A DNA stretch of 64,000 nt from positions 806,001-870,000 of the forward strand of contig CAVXVR010000004.1 in NCBI GenBank assembly GCA_963765285.1, given 5' to 3'. Every line of letters begins with the position of its first letter. The first letter of the stretch is position 1. The DNA comes from CAVWZH01 sp963765285 (GTDB lineage: Bacteria; Acidobacteriota; Terriglobia; Terriglobales; Acidobacteriaceae). Position numbers and translations under genes: made by a program. This document shows positions 18,522 to 28,536 of the stretch, piece by piece. The notes beneath the pieces are model-generated. The model saw nothing but the letters and a program-made list of their open reading frames with translations. It searched no databases and was not told the DNA's origin.

Positions 18522-19661
18522 TTACATTTTCATGTCGTGCGCGTAGTGCAGAAGGTCCCACACTCTCCAAAACTCTTCCATATCCTGCGGTGTGCCAAGC
18601 GAGACGCGGATGAAGGTATCCATGGGGGGATAGGGTCCTCCGATCAGCACGTTATTCTGGCGAAAGTGTTCGACGACCTCGATAGCCGGATGGTGCACGT
18701 CCATCATCACGAAATTGGTTTTCGAATCAATCGGCTTAAGCATCCGGGCCATTGCCTGATTGAAAAATTCCTGCCGGGCATCGCTATTGCGCTTTACTGC
18801 CAAGCGGAGGCCGTCTTCGTCATCCAACGAGGCGAGCGCACCCTGCAACGCCAGCTCGCTGACGCCGGTCTCGGTGAGCTGGGGCCGGAGCCGAGCCGCC
18901 AATTGAGGCGACATGACCGCATAGCCGATCCGGAGGCCTGCCAGCCCGTATATCGCCGAGAACGTACGCAGCACGGCCAGACGAGGATCAGCCCCCGGCC
19001 GACCCAGCAGCGATCCATAAGCCGGGGAATAAGGTGCATAGTGGAAGTAGGCCTCGTCCACTACAACGACGACACCTGCGGGCAACTTTTTTAGAAATTG
19101 CTCAATCGATTCTGTGGGCGTGATCGAACCCGTGGGATTGTTCGGATTACAAATGTAGACCAGCGCGGTTTTAGAATCCACGCGCACCAGCATCTTATTC
19201 AAGTCGTGGGAAAAATCATGGTTAAGCGGAACCGCGACCGTCCGGCCGCCACAGGCTGCGGCATGCCGGGAAATTGCTTCAAACGTTGGCGACGCTATCA
19301 TCACCGATTTGCCCGGCCGCACCAGCCCGGCGGCCAGAATGCGAATGATTTCAGTGGAACCACATCCCAGCAATACGCACTGGGGAGCCACGCGGTGCAT
19401 CGCCGCCAACCGTGCAACCAGCTCGTCATTGCTGGTTGGATAGCGGTTCGCGCTGGCGAGAGCCTCTTGCAGGCGCGCCTGCACCTGCCGGGAGGGTCCA
19501 TAGGAGTTTTCATTGCTGTTCAGCCGGAGAGCGCCGCCCGGCGGCCGCGAGCTCAATGCCTCGCCAAGCGCCTGCCCCAGGGCCGGAAGCGCAGCCGGTA
19601 CAGTCCCGATGGCGACGCCCGTACCCAGGGCTTTTAGAAAGCTCCTGCGCGGAAACGACAT
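18522..19661 (-). CDS. Tat-exported HisC-like aminotransferase-fold protein lacking the PLP lysine
   Basis: The 379-residue protein begins with a twin-arginine signal (FPRRSFLKALGTGVAIGT), so it is predicted to be exported folded. The rest matches class I/II aminotransferases of the histidinol-phosphate type: NSNENSYGP, LGCGSTEIIRI, CNPNNPTGS (Asn175), VDEAYFHYAP (Asp202, Tyr205), GLAGLRIGY (Arg244) and IRVSLGT (Arg352). The segment that normally reads RTFSK.YGLAGLR, with the Schiff-base lysine, here reads RTFSAIYGLAGLR, with alanine at 236 (codon GCG). Lys to Ala needs two base changes and the frame around it is intact, so a simple sequencing indel does not explain it. The cofactor may bind without covalent linkage, or the fold may have a new role. 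It is directly upstream of, and probably cotranscribed with, the exosortase gene. Confidence 0.85.
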   Translation of the reverse strand: MSFPRRSFLKALGTGVAIGTVPAALPALGQALGEALSSRPPGGALRLNSNENSYGPSRQVQARLQEALASANRYPTSNDELVARLAAMHRVAPQCVLLGCGSTEIIRILAAGLVRPGKSVMIASPTFEAISRHAAACGGRTVAVPLNHDFSHDLNKMLVRVDSKTALVYICNPNNPTGSITPTESIEQFLKKLPAGVVVVVDEAYFHYAPYSPAYGSLLGRPGADPRLAVLRTFSAIYGLAGLRIGYAVMSPQLAARLRPQLTETGVSELALQGALASLDDEDGLRLAVKRNSDARQEFFNQAMARMLKPIDSKTNFVMMDVHHPAIEVVEHFRQNNVLIGGPYPPMDTFIRVSLGTPQDMEEFWRVWDLLHYAHDMKM

Positions 19662-19758
19662 GACACGTTCCTCCCGAATACACGTCCAGAAAGCGCTTGT
19701 TGGATTCGCAAAAGCGGTGCCTGCGGAATAAATGTAAGTTGTCGCTCAGGCAGCTCGG

Positions 19759-22700
19759 TTATTTGAACGTAGCTACCTGCATCACCCAAACCGAGGACGT
19801 GGTGGTCGCGGTTGCGTTGTAGCTCCCTGTACTCGTTACTTTCTTGTCCTCGGCGATGTTGCCGTAAATATTGATAATGCGGCCTGCAAATCCGGCTCCG
19901 GCTGAAGTGAAGACGTCTCCGGTGGTGCCGGCCCCAAAGATCAGTTCGTTTGCCGAAGTGGTCGTCGCAAAACCGCTGTTGGCGATTGTGCCGTTACCGA
20001 CTGCCGCCGCAGTTCCATCGAGAGTACTGCTGGTGGATAATCCGCTGTATTCGAGAATGCGGACATCCGGATAACCCGCTGCCTGGTTGAACTTGACCGT
20101 CACCGTGTTGCTGCCGGCCGCAATGTTCTTGGCATAGTAGATAGACTGCTGCAGCCCGGTGGTACTTGTGGGACCCACAGCTCGTACATAGGTGTTTCCC
20201 CGCGTATCCGTAACGGAACTGACCGAGGAAGTTGTGTCTCCCCATCCCACCACGACGATATTCAGGTTTCCCGCGGTCTGGGCGAGTGAATACGTGACCG
20301 CGACCGACGCATTCGATGCCTGGAAGGTGCTGGGGCCGGAGTTCACCTGGACGAATGCGATGGGAGTAGTCGAAATCACATAGGCGCCACTCGCCACCGC
20401 ACTGTTGCTGAAACCAGTAGCCACCGCGATCGCTTTGATTGTCGTATTGGTACTCACTGCGATGGGCGTGCTGCTGTTGAATACTGCCGATGAGGCTGTT
20501 GGCGTCGACCCGTCGGTTGTGTAATGGATCACCGCCCCGGTGGTCGTATCCGACAGGGTGACCGATTGGGCCGTGGCGTAGGTACCCGGCAACGGGAGGA
20601 ACGTCGGGGTCGCCGCCGCCGGCAAGTTAATCACGTACGCCCCGGTGGCCACAGCACTGTTGTTGAAGCCAGAAGCGGTGGCGATCGCCTTGATCGTAGT
20701 ATTGGCGCTCACCGCGATGGGGGTGGCGCTGTTGAACACCGCCGAGGAGGCCGTCGGCGTGGATCCGTCAGTCGTGTAATGAATCACCGCACCGGTCGTG
20801 GTATCCGACAGAGTGACGGATTGGACCGACGTGTACGTCCCGGGTAACGGGAGGAACGTCGGCGTGGCCGCGGCCGGCAGATTGATTACATACACCCCGC
20901 TTGCGACTGCGCTGTTACTGGAACCGGGCGCCGCCGCGATCGCGTTGATGGTGGTGTTCACGGCCACCGAAATCGGACTGCTGCTGTTGTATGCCGGCGA
21001 CGAGGTCGTCGGCGTGGAACCGTCGGTGGTGTAGTAAATCGTTGCCCCCGTAGTGGCGTCCGATAGCGCGACCGATTGCGCCGTCGCGTACGTCCCGGGC
21101 AACGGGAGGAACGTCGGCGTAGCCGCCGGCGGCAGGTTGATGACGTATGTCCCAATCGCCACCGCGCTGCTACTGAGGCCCGGCGCCGTTGCCATGGCCT
21201 GGATGGTCGTGTTGCTGTTCACCGCGATGGGTGTGTTGCTGTTGTAGACCGGCGAAGAAGTCGTCGGTGCCGTGTTGTTGGTAGTGTAGTAGATCGTCGC
21301 TCCCGTGCTTGTGTCTGAGAGCGCCACCGATTGGGCTGACGTATAGGTCCCGGGCAACGGGAGGAACGTCGGCGTCGCTGCCGGTGCCGCCGAACTGTAG
21401 GTCCAGTTCAGCACGTCCTGGATCGCGGTCAATCCCCCTGTTCCACCCGTGAACCCCACATATGCCGTGTTTGCACCGACTGTTCCCGGTATGTTCACCG
21501 TCCAGCTCGTGCTGAACGTCTTCAGGTTGGTTGCGTCCGTGATCGTCAGCGCGAGCGTCGTCCCGTTGTAGCTCAACTGCACGTTCATCACGTCTCCGCC
21601 CAGCAGATTCACGCCTGAGCTCGTCATGTCCACCGCCGGCACCGTCGGCGTCGCTCCGTTCAGGTACATCCCCGTCGAGTCTGTCCCCTCGCCCCGCTCC
21701 GTTGTAGATATCGAACTTTACCGCCACACTGTTCCCCATCCCCGCATACCCCAGAGCTCCCCCACCTCCGCCCAACGCGGTCGACGGCATTGTTCTGGAT
21801 CACAAACGTCATCCCGTCCGCTGCTGCATTCGTCATCTGGAAACTGAAGTTGGTGGTGAAATTCTGCACGTTCACCGGGGTGGTGTAGAAGGCCGAACTC
21901 GCCTCAAATGTCGCCCCATCCGTCAAGCGCAAGCCGTGACCCGTTCAGCGCGGCTTTCCCGTTCAGCTGCAACCCACCGGCGCTGAACCCACCTCCGTAG
22001 TTGACTGTGGCTTGCTGCGGTGCGGCGTTCACCTGGCTCGAGTTCCCACTCTCCCCGGCCGCGTTCACCGCGGAGACTACGTAGTAGTACGTCGTTCCGT
22101 TGGTCAACCCGGTGTCCGTGTAACTCGCCGTTGTCGGACTTCCCACCGTCGTGTAGGGTCCTCCGTTCGTCGTGGACCGCTTCACGTTGTAGCTGGTCGC
22201 TCCACTCGACGCAGTCCAGCTCAATCCCACCTGCCCGTTCCCCGCCGTCGCCACTACGTTCGCCGGCACCACAGGAATCGCCGGTTGCGGCGTCGCACTC
22301 GTCTGGGTCGAATTCCCACTCTCTCCAGCCCCGTTCACCGCGGAGACTACGTAGTAGTACGTCGTCCCGTTCGTCAACCCGGTGTCGGTGTAACTCCCCG
22401 TGGTCGGACTCCCCACGGTCGTATACGGCCCTCCGGTCGTCGTCGAGCGCTTCACGTTGTAGCTGGTCGCTCCACTCGACGCAGTCCAGCTCAACCCCAC
22501 CTGCCCGTTTCCCGCCGTCGCCACCATATTTGCCGGCACTCCGGGCACAGTCAGCGGCGTCGCATTCACCTGACTCGAATTCCCGCTCTCCCCTGTCGCG
22601 TTCACTGCGGAGACTACGTAGTAGTACGTCGTTCCGTTCGTCAACCCGGTGTCGGTGTAACTCGCCGTTGTCGGACTTCCCACCGTCGTGTACGGCCCTC

Positions 22701-25700
22701 CGCTGGTCGTCGAGCGCTTCACGTTGTAGCTGGTCGCTCCACTCGACGCAGTCCAGCTCAACCCCACCTGCCCGTTCCCCGCCGTCGCCACCACGTTCGC
22801 CGGCACCGCAGGAATCGCCGGTTGCGGCGTCGCACTCGCCTCGCTCGAGTTCCCGCTCTCCCCTGCCCCATTCACTGCGGAGACTACGTAGTAGTACGTC
22901 GTTCCGTTCGTCAGCCCGGTGTCCGTGTAACTGGCCGTTGTCGGACTTCCCACCGTCGTGTACGGCCCTCCGTTCGTCGTTGAGCGCTTCACGTTGTAAC
23001 TGCTCGCCCCACTCGACGCACTCCAACTCAGCCCGACCTGCCCGTTCCCAGCTGTCGCCACCACGTTAGCCGGCACCCCGGGTGGAGTTGTCGCCGCCGT
23101 GCTATAAGTCCAAGTCAGAACGTCCTGGATCGCGGTCCCGCCGCCTGTCCCACCTGTGAACCCTATGTATGCCGTGTTTGCGCCTACGGTCCCCGGTATG
23201 TTCACTGTCCAACTCGTGTTGAATGTTTCCTCCGGGTTGCTCGCATCTGTGATCGTCAGCGCCAGCGTCGTCCCGTTGTAGGTCAACTGCACGTTCATCA
23301 CGTCTCCGCCCAGCAGATTCACGCCTGAGCTCGTCATGTCCACCGCCGGCACCGTCGGCGTCGCGCCGTTCAGATACATCCCCGTCGAGTCCGTCCCCTC
23401 CCCCGATCCGTTGTAGATATCGAACTTCACCGCCACACTGTTCCCCATCCCCGCATACCCCAGAGCTCCCCCGCTCCCGCCCAACGCCGTGGCGGCATTG
23501 TTCTGGATCACAAACGTCATCCCGTCCGCCGCTGCATTGGTCATCTGGAAACTGAAGTTGGTGGTGAAATTCTGCACGTTCACCGGGGTGGTGTAGAACG
23601 CCGAACTCGCCTCAAATGTCCCCCCATCCGTCAAGCGCAAGCGCGTCCCGTTCAGCGTGGCTTTCCCGTTCAACTGCAACCCGCCCGCGCTGAACCCACT
23701 TCCATAATTGATCACCGTGGTGTTCGCCTGTGGAGTGGCGTTCACCTGGATTGAATTCCCACTCTCTCCTGCTCCGTTTACCGCCGACACTACGTAGTAG
23801 TACGTCGTGCCATTCGTCAGCCCTGTGTCGGTGTAACTGTTCGCCGCTGGACCCCCGACCGTCGTGTACGGCCCGCCGCTGGTCGTCGACCGCTTCACGT
23901 TGTAGGTGGTCGCTCCATTTGACGCACTCCAGCTCAGCCCCACCTGTCCGTTCCCGGCCGTCGCCACTACATTCGCCGGCACTCCGGGCACCGTCAGCTG
24001 CGGCGTCGCATTCACCTGGCTCGAATTTCCGCTCTCGCCCGCGCCGTTTACGGCCGACACCACGTAGTAGTAAGCCGTTCCGTTCGTCAGCCCGGTGTCT
24101 GTGTAACTATTTGTCCCCGCACTCCCCACCGTCGTGTACGGCCCCCCGGTCGTGGTCGACCGCTTCACGTTGTAGCTGGTTGCTCCACTGGACGCACTCC
24201 AGCTCAAACCCACCTGTCCGTTCCCCGCTGTCGCCACCACGTTTGCCGGCACCCCGGGGACGGTTGTCGCCACCGTGCCGTAAGTCCAGCTCAGCACGTC
24301 CTGAATCGCGGTCAAGCCTCCCGTCCCACCCGTGAATCCTACATAGGCTGTGTTCGCGCCCACTGTCCCTGGTATGTTCACTGGCCAGCTCGTGCTGAAC
24401 GTATCCTGCGGGTTGTTCGCGTCGGTGATCGACAGCGACAGCGTTGTCCCGTTGTAGTTCAACTGCACATTCATTACATCTCCGCTCAGCAGATTCACTC
24501 CCGAGCTCGTCATGTCCACCGCTGGTACGTTCGGAACCGCTCCGTTGGTGTAAATCCCCGTCGAGTCTGTCCCCTCCCCCGATCCGTTGTAGATGTCGAA
24601 CTTCACTGCCACACTGTTCCCCATCCCGGCATACCCCAGAGCACCCCCGCCACCGCCCAAAGCAGTGGGGGCGTTGTTCTGGATCACAAACGTCATTCCG
24701 TCAGCCGCCGCATTGGTCATCTGGAAACTGAAGTTGGTGGTGAAATTCTGCACGTTCACCGGGGTGGTATAAAACGCCGAACTCGCCTCTCCGGCTCCCC
24801 CATCCGTCAGCCGCAAACGCGTCCCGTTCAGCGTGGCATAACCGTTCAACTGCAACCCGCCCGCGGTGAACCCAGCTCCGTAGTTAATGACCGCCGTACT
24901 GGCCTGCGGCGTCGCGCTCGCCTGGTTAGAGTTTCCACTCTCCCCAGCTCCGTTCACCGCAGATACCACGTAGTAGTAGGTCGTGCCGTTCGTCAGCCCG
25001 CTGTCGGTATAGCTGTTCGTCGCCGCGCTCCCCACCGTCGTGTACGGCCCCCCACTCGTCGTCGATCGCTTCACGTTGTAACTGATCGCGCCGCTCGATC
25101 CACTCCAGCCCAACCCTATCTGCCCGCTCCCCGCATTCGCCACCAGGTTCGTCGGCACCCCCGGCGCAGTCACGCCAATCTGGATGAAACTGGCGTATGA
25201 AGGCACCCCAGAAGTGTTGAGCAGGAACAGCATGTAGTATCCCGGCGGGGCAATGTTGCCGTTCGGGGGAGCCGTGACGGTGAGCGATCCAGACCCTGCG
25301 GTGAAGGACATCCCTACCAAGCGCTGGTCACTGCCAAAAGCATGCGTCACAGCCCCGGTGCGTACGAGCACAACAGATGAAATATTTGCCGCGTCCAGGG
25401 TTTGTACCGTAAACGGATTTCCATAGCTGATGGTGCTGGGCGCGCCGCTGATTGTGGGCCGCACGGCAGCGTTCCCGCTCGAGTCAAACAAATACGCCGG
25501 CCGGTAGATTTCAATCGTGTTGTTATACGTTCCTCGTGAAGGATTGCCTCCAGCTAGCCACACCGTCGCGTCCGGCAGCAGCATTGCCACCGAGTGATAC
25601 AACCGCTGAGACGCGTTGGCCCCTGCCGACGAAAAGGTGTTGCTCGCCGGATCGTAAAGGTCGGCATTCAAACTCAACGTGCTGGTATCTTCGTCGTTCA

Positions 25701-26679
25701 CCGACCCCCCCATGGCCAGCACTTTGCCGTTGGGTAGCATGACTGCATTCATCTCGATGCGCGCCTGCGACATGTTCGGGCCAGACACCCACCCAGGATT
25801 CGCCGCGCCCATATCGATGATTTCGCTGGTATTTGTGGCCGGGCTGTTCCCGCCCATGATGATGATCTTCGGGTCGTAGTTGTTGGCCGGCGTCAGCGGC
25901 AGAAGCACCGACGAACCGTAGGTCCGGGTGCAGCAGTAATTGGTGGTGGCTACGTTTTGCGTCCAACTATTGCCGACGGGATTGAACAAGGCGGAACTCG
26001 TGCTCGGCCCCGAGTAGAACACCTGGCCGCTGGGCAGCAAGTGCATGCGCGGATACAGCGGTGGGGTCCAGGGCGCAAAGTATTGTGTGCTCCACCCGAC
26101 GCCCACAGTGTAGATCTCGACAGCAGTGTTGGTCGAACCGGTTTCCAACAAACCGGAAAACGTCATTACCCGGCCATCGCCTAGGGTGGTCAGAGTAGGG
26201 TACCAACGGCCGTGCGCCATGTTCTGCACATTCGTAAAGGTATTGGTCGATGGGTCGAACACTGCACTGCTCAGAGCGCCGTAGAATGGGTCGTATTGAA
26301 TCGTACCGCCATTGATAAAGACGCGGCCATCGGGCAGCAGTACCATGTCGTTGCAGAACATGTCCCACGATAACGAAAACTGGGTGATGCTTCCGGTGAC
26401 CGGGTCGAGCAACAACGCGCCTGAGCCATTCGATGGTCCATAGGGCGCACCCGCGGGACAACCAGATTGCGCGGGCGCACAGTTGCCCGAACCAGCGACT
26501 ACCAGAATCTTGCCGTTGGCCAACAGTGCCGCGTGCACCGGGTTAATCGGCATGGTGTATGGCAGCGTGCTCCATTGCCCCCGCACGTTGGCTTGGGACA
26601 TCGCCAGCGGCACTAGTGCGGCGAAGAGAAGCCCTAAAATGAGATCTTGTACTAAATGACGAAGGGCGCGGGTGGTCAT
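19759..26679 (-). CDS. Secreted copper radical oxidase (AA5-like) with FN3, lectin and CHB_HEX modules
   Basis: About 2,300 residues. The ATG at 26679 follows a good Shine-Dalgarno sequence and opens a signal peptide; an upstream in-frame Met at 26751 lacks this. The N-terminal kelch-type domain has each galactose/glyoxal-oxidase ligand: Cys109 (MFCNDM), Tyr160 (RWYPT), Tyr361-His362 (RLYHS) and His446 (VTHAFG). Spacings of 51, 201 and 84 resemble those of galactose oxidase (44, 223, 85). An Ig-like C-terminal part (APPGYYMLFLL) completes it. Then follow FN3, lectin 1 (24.28-24.89 kb), two FN3, lectin 2 (23.1-23.7 kb), four FN3, lectin 3 (21.4-22.0 kb), four CHB_HEX-type modules (20.4-21.4 kb) and a terminal ~200-residue module. 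Lectin 3 contains three frameshifts (about 21,937, 21,785 and 21,690) that split the open frame. Substrate is unknown; oxidation of a carbohydrate or aldehyde group with H2O2 release is inferred from the ligands. Confidence 0.8.
20370..21390 (-). repeat. Four tandem CHB_HEX_C-type repeats (about 255 bases each)
   Basis: Four consecutive units encode a PTFLPLPGTY start, an IYYTTDGSTPT or IHYTTDGSTPT core and a closing YVINLP. This is the chitobiase/hexosaminidase C-terminal-like beta-sandwich, often a carbohydrate-associated accessory domain. Units are highly similar at the DNA level, consistent with recent tandem duplication. Confidence 0.75.
21390..25185 (-). repeat. Mosaic array of seven FN3 and three L-type-lectin repeats
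   Basis: FN3 units of about 265 bases (SYNVKRSTT, GLTNGTTYYYVVSAVNG) and lectin units of about 615 bases (FYTTPVNVQNFTTNFSFQMT, DGMTFVIQNN, VAVKFDIYNG) alternate in the order FN3, lectin, FN3 x2, lectin, FN3 x4, lectin. Long stretches are identical between copies. For example, the bases coding for the NFTTNFSF segment recur at about 21,845, 23,550 and 24,725. This points to ongoing recombination or gene conversion inside the gene, and also to a risk of misassembly. Confidence 0.8.
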
Positions 26680-26684
26680 TAAAT

Positions 26685-26689
26685 ACCTC
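26685..26689 (-). promoter_or_regulatory. Ribosome binding site that fixes the start of the copper oxidase gene
   Basis: GAGGT on the minus strand lies 5 bases upstream of the ATG at 26677-26679. This favours that start over the in-frame ATG 72 bases upstream and places the signal peptide (DLILGLLFAALVPLAMSQA) correctly. Confidence 0.6.
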
Positions 26690-26865
26690 AGCTCAAAGTT
26701 CTCGCCGAAAAGCGTTGTTACGAATAAGAAAAGAGAGATCAAGCCAGACAATCGAAAACGCCGCCGGCGGGGAACCGACAGACCACATATCTTATAGATC
26801 GGAAGACTTAAATCAAAGGGCCCGTTTGGGGGAAGGGCCGGCAGAGGCTGGGATAGGTTTTCTTG

Positions 26866-27318
26866 TTAGCGTTTTGCCAAACTGCCCGTCCCGTCGACGG
26901 TTTCGCATCTGCCGGTCGCGCTGCCATTTAAAATGTAAGTGAGCTTCAACAATGTGCCCGTCTGATCAACCGTGCCCCTAACCGTAATGTTATCGCCCTC
27001 TTCGTCGCTGCCCGCGAGAACAACTTTCGAGCCCGTAACCGTAACCTCAAGTTTCGCACCTTTCAGGCAATCGGAATCGAGGTTGGCGCTGCCGGTCAGA
27101 CGTCCGCCCGAATCTCGATCAATTAACACCGTAATAGTGAAAGGCGCCACATTCTTGTGTTTGGGATAGAACGTGCCTGACCACGTTCCAGTGATATCTT
27201 TCGGCGGTTGAGCATTGCCATCAGTCTGGCACGTGGCGTATCCAGAGCAGGCTCCGACCACGACCGTCAGTAACAACGAGGCGACAATTTTGCTGGCCCA
27301 GAACTTTTTGCGAGTCAT
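26866..27318 (-). CDS. Small lipoprotein of unknown function
   Basis: A 150-residue product beginning at the ATG at 27318, chosen because GGAG lies a few bases upstream and because it starts a lipoprotein signal (SLLLTVVVGACSGYA) with the lipidated cysteine at 24. The open frame extends further upstream to 27387, but that part looks non-coding. The mature part has a beta-strand-rich pattern starting DITGTWSGTFYP and containing TFTITVLIDRD-like and KLTYILNGS strands, which suggests a small lipocalin-like or beta-sandwich barrel. Two cysteines (near residues 78 and 139) could pair. It is located between the copper oxidase gene and the first glycosyltransferase; no functional link is shown. Confidence 0.65.
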   Translation of the reverse strand: MTRKKFWASKIVASLLLTVVVGACSGYATCQTDGNAQPPKDITGTWSGTFYPKHKNVAPFTITVLIDRDSGGRLTGSANLDSDCLKGAKLEVTVTGSKVVLAGSDEEGDNITVRGTVDQTGTLLKLTYILNGSATGRCETVDGTGSLAKR

Positions 27319-27390
27319 CGTGTCTCCATTACAACAAGTACTCTTAGAAATGCTTTGAAAGGGGACGACCTGTTCAAAGCCGGTCATCGG

Positions 27391-28470
27391 CTACTCGGCC
27401 ACCGCGGGAGGTCGAAGCGAGCGAAGCAGCACCTTCAGAGGCCGACCGACCATGATGGGCCTGGTTATGAACGCGCGTCCGGCAGCGAACACACTGCCGG
27501 AGAATTTCCTCTCTTTCCAGAGCAATCGGGCGACGAAAAGGTACAACTCGGAAATCTGCCACCGCTCCGCGTGTTCGCAATCTGAAGACTCCAACACCAT
27601 GGTGGCGGTTCTGAGGGCACTCGCATATTCCCCCGCCATATACATGATTCGAATCCACGCGAGATAGTCATCGGTGGCAGTAATTTGTTGTGTGGCCTCG
27701 CTCACCCCTAATGCGGTCAACACCGCGGGCGTGATTTCTGGAACAGATGCCAACGGATCCGGGTTCCCCTGCCGCCGCGACAATGCCGAGGCCCGGGCGG
27801 CCAGCGAGCACAGGGTCTGCTGATTCCTCTTGCGCGTCGTCAACTGATAGGAGTGAATCCTGTACTTCAGCAACACCCGCCCCAGATTGGCGCAATCGAA
27901 GTGCTCCTGTATCCTTAGCCACAAATCATAGTCCTCGGCCTGGGCAAACACTGCGCGATATCCGCCAACCAGGGTGAACGCCTCCTTGCGAATGAGGACT
28001 GTAGGTTGGGCGAAACAATTACGGACGGTGAGATTCGATCTAATCTCGCGATCGTCTCTTGGGAGGTGACCGATAAACAAAGACTTCCCGGTCGCATCGA
28101 TCCACTCCATCTCACCTCCCAGAAGTCCTACTCGGGGAGATTTCAGCATGAATTCGATCTGCCACATCAAGCGCTCTGGGACTGCGATATCGTCGGCATC
28201 CATCATGGCAATGTATTGCCCCTGCGCCAGACTGGAACCGGCGTTGCGAGCCTCGCCCAAGCTGCAGTTTGAGATCTCGTGCAGTTTGACTCGCGGGTCC
28301 ATGGCCGCGTAGCGGGAGATGATCGGCTTCGAGTTGTCGCTGGAGCCAAAATCAACAATGATGAACTCAAACTCGGTGAAGGTCTGACCAAGTATGCTTT
28401 CAATCGCCTCGGCGAGGAAGCGATCGGCGTTGCGCACCACCATGACAACTGAAACTAACGGCTTATTCAT
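27391..28470 (-). CDS. GT2 family glycosyltransferase
   Basis: A 359-residue GT-A fold glycosyltransferase. The N-terminal catalytic domain has VSVVMVVRNADRFLAEAIES, IIVDFGSSDNS and the metal/nucleotide-binding MMDADDIAVPERL. A later AEDYDLWLR motif carries the probable catalytic base. The C-terminal ~120 residues are helical. It is a close relative of the gene immediately upstream (28537-29631), so the two arose by tandem duplication. Donor and acceptor sugars cannot be read from the sequence. It is the last gene of the glycosyltransferase/ABC-exporter block. Confidence 0.9.
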   Translation of the reverse strand: MNKPLVSVVMVVRNADRFLAEAIESILGQTFTEFEFIIVDFGSSDNSKPIISRYAAMDPRVKLHEISNCSLGEARNAGSSLAQGQYIAMMDADDIAVPERLMWQIEFMLKSPRVGLLGGEMEWIDATGKSLFIGHLPRDDREIRSNLTVRNCFAQPTVLIRKEAFTLVGGYRAVFAQAEDYDLWLRIQEHFDCANLGRVLLKYRIHSYQLTTRKRNQQTLCSLAARASALSRRQGNPDPLASVPEITPAVLTALGVSEATQQITATDDYLAWIRIMYMAGEYASALRTATMVLESSDCEHAERWQISELYLFVARLLWKERKFSGSVFAAGRAFITRPIMVGRPLKVLLRSLRPPAVAE

Positions 28471-28536
28471 TGTTTGCTCTGAGTAAGTTTCATCCGCTCG
28501 AGCTACCAGCCGCCCTGCGGCGGCGGGATCGCTGCA

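Noticed and set aside
22012..23069. Long plus-strand reading frames opposite the FN3 repeats, rich in Arg and Ser
   Set aside because: They are antisense to well-supported FN3 repeats, have extreme low-complexity composition and repeat the same unit length; they are shadows of the minus-strand gene.
20370..25185. Regular repeats that might look like a CRISPR or satellite array
   Set aside because: Units are 255-615 bases, translate in one frame into known domains, and have no spacer pattern; they are protein-domain repeats.
26796..26806. An 11-base match to an Illumina adapter (AGATCGGAAGA)
   Set aside because: The next base differs from the adapter and the match is short; a chance match in a 64-kb sequence is possible and nothing else suggests an adapter remnant.
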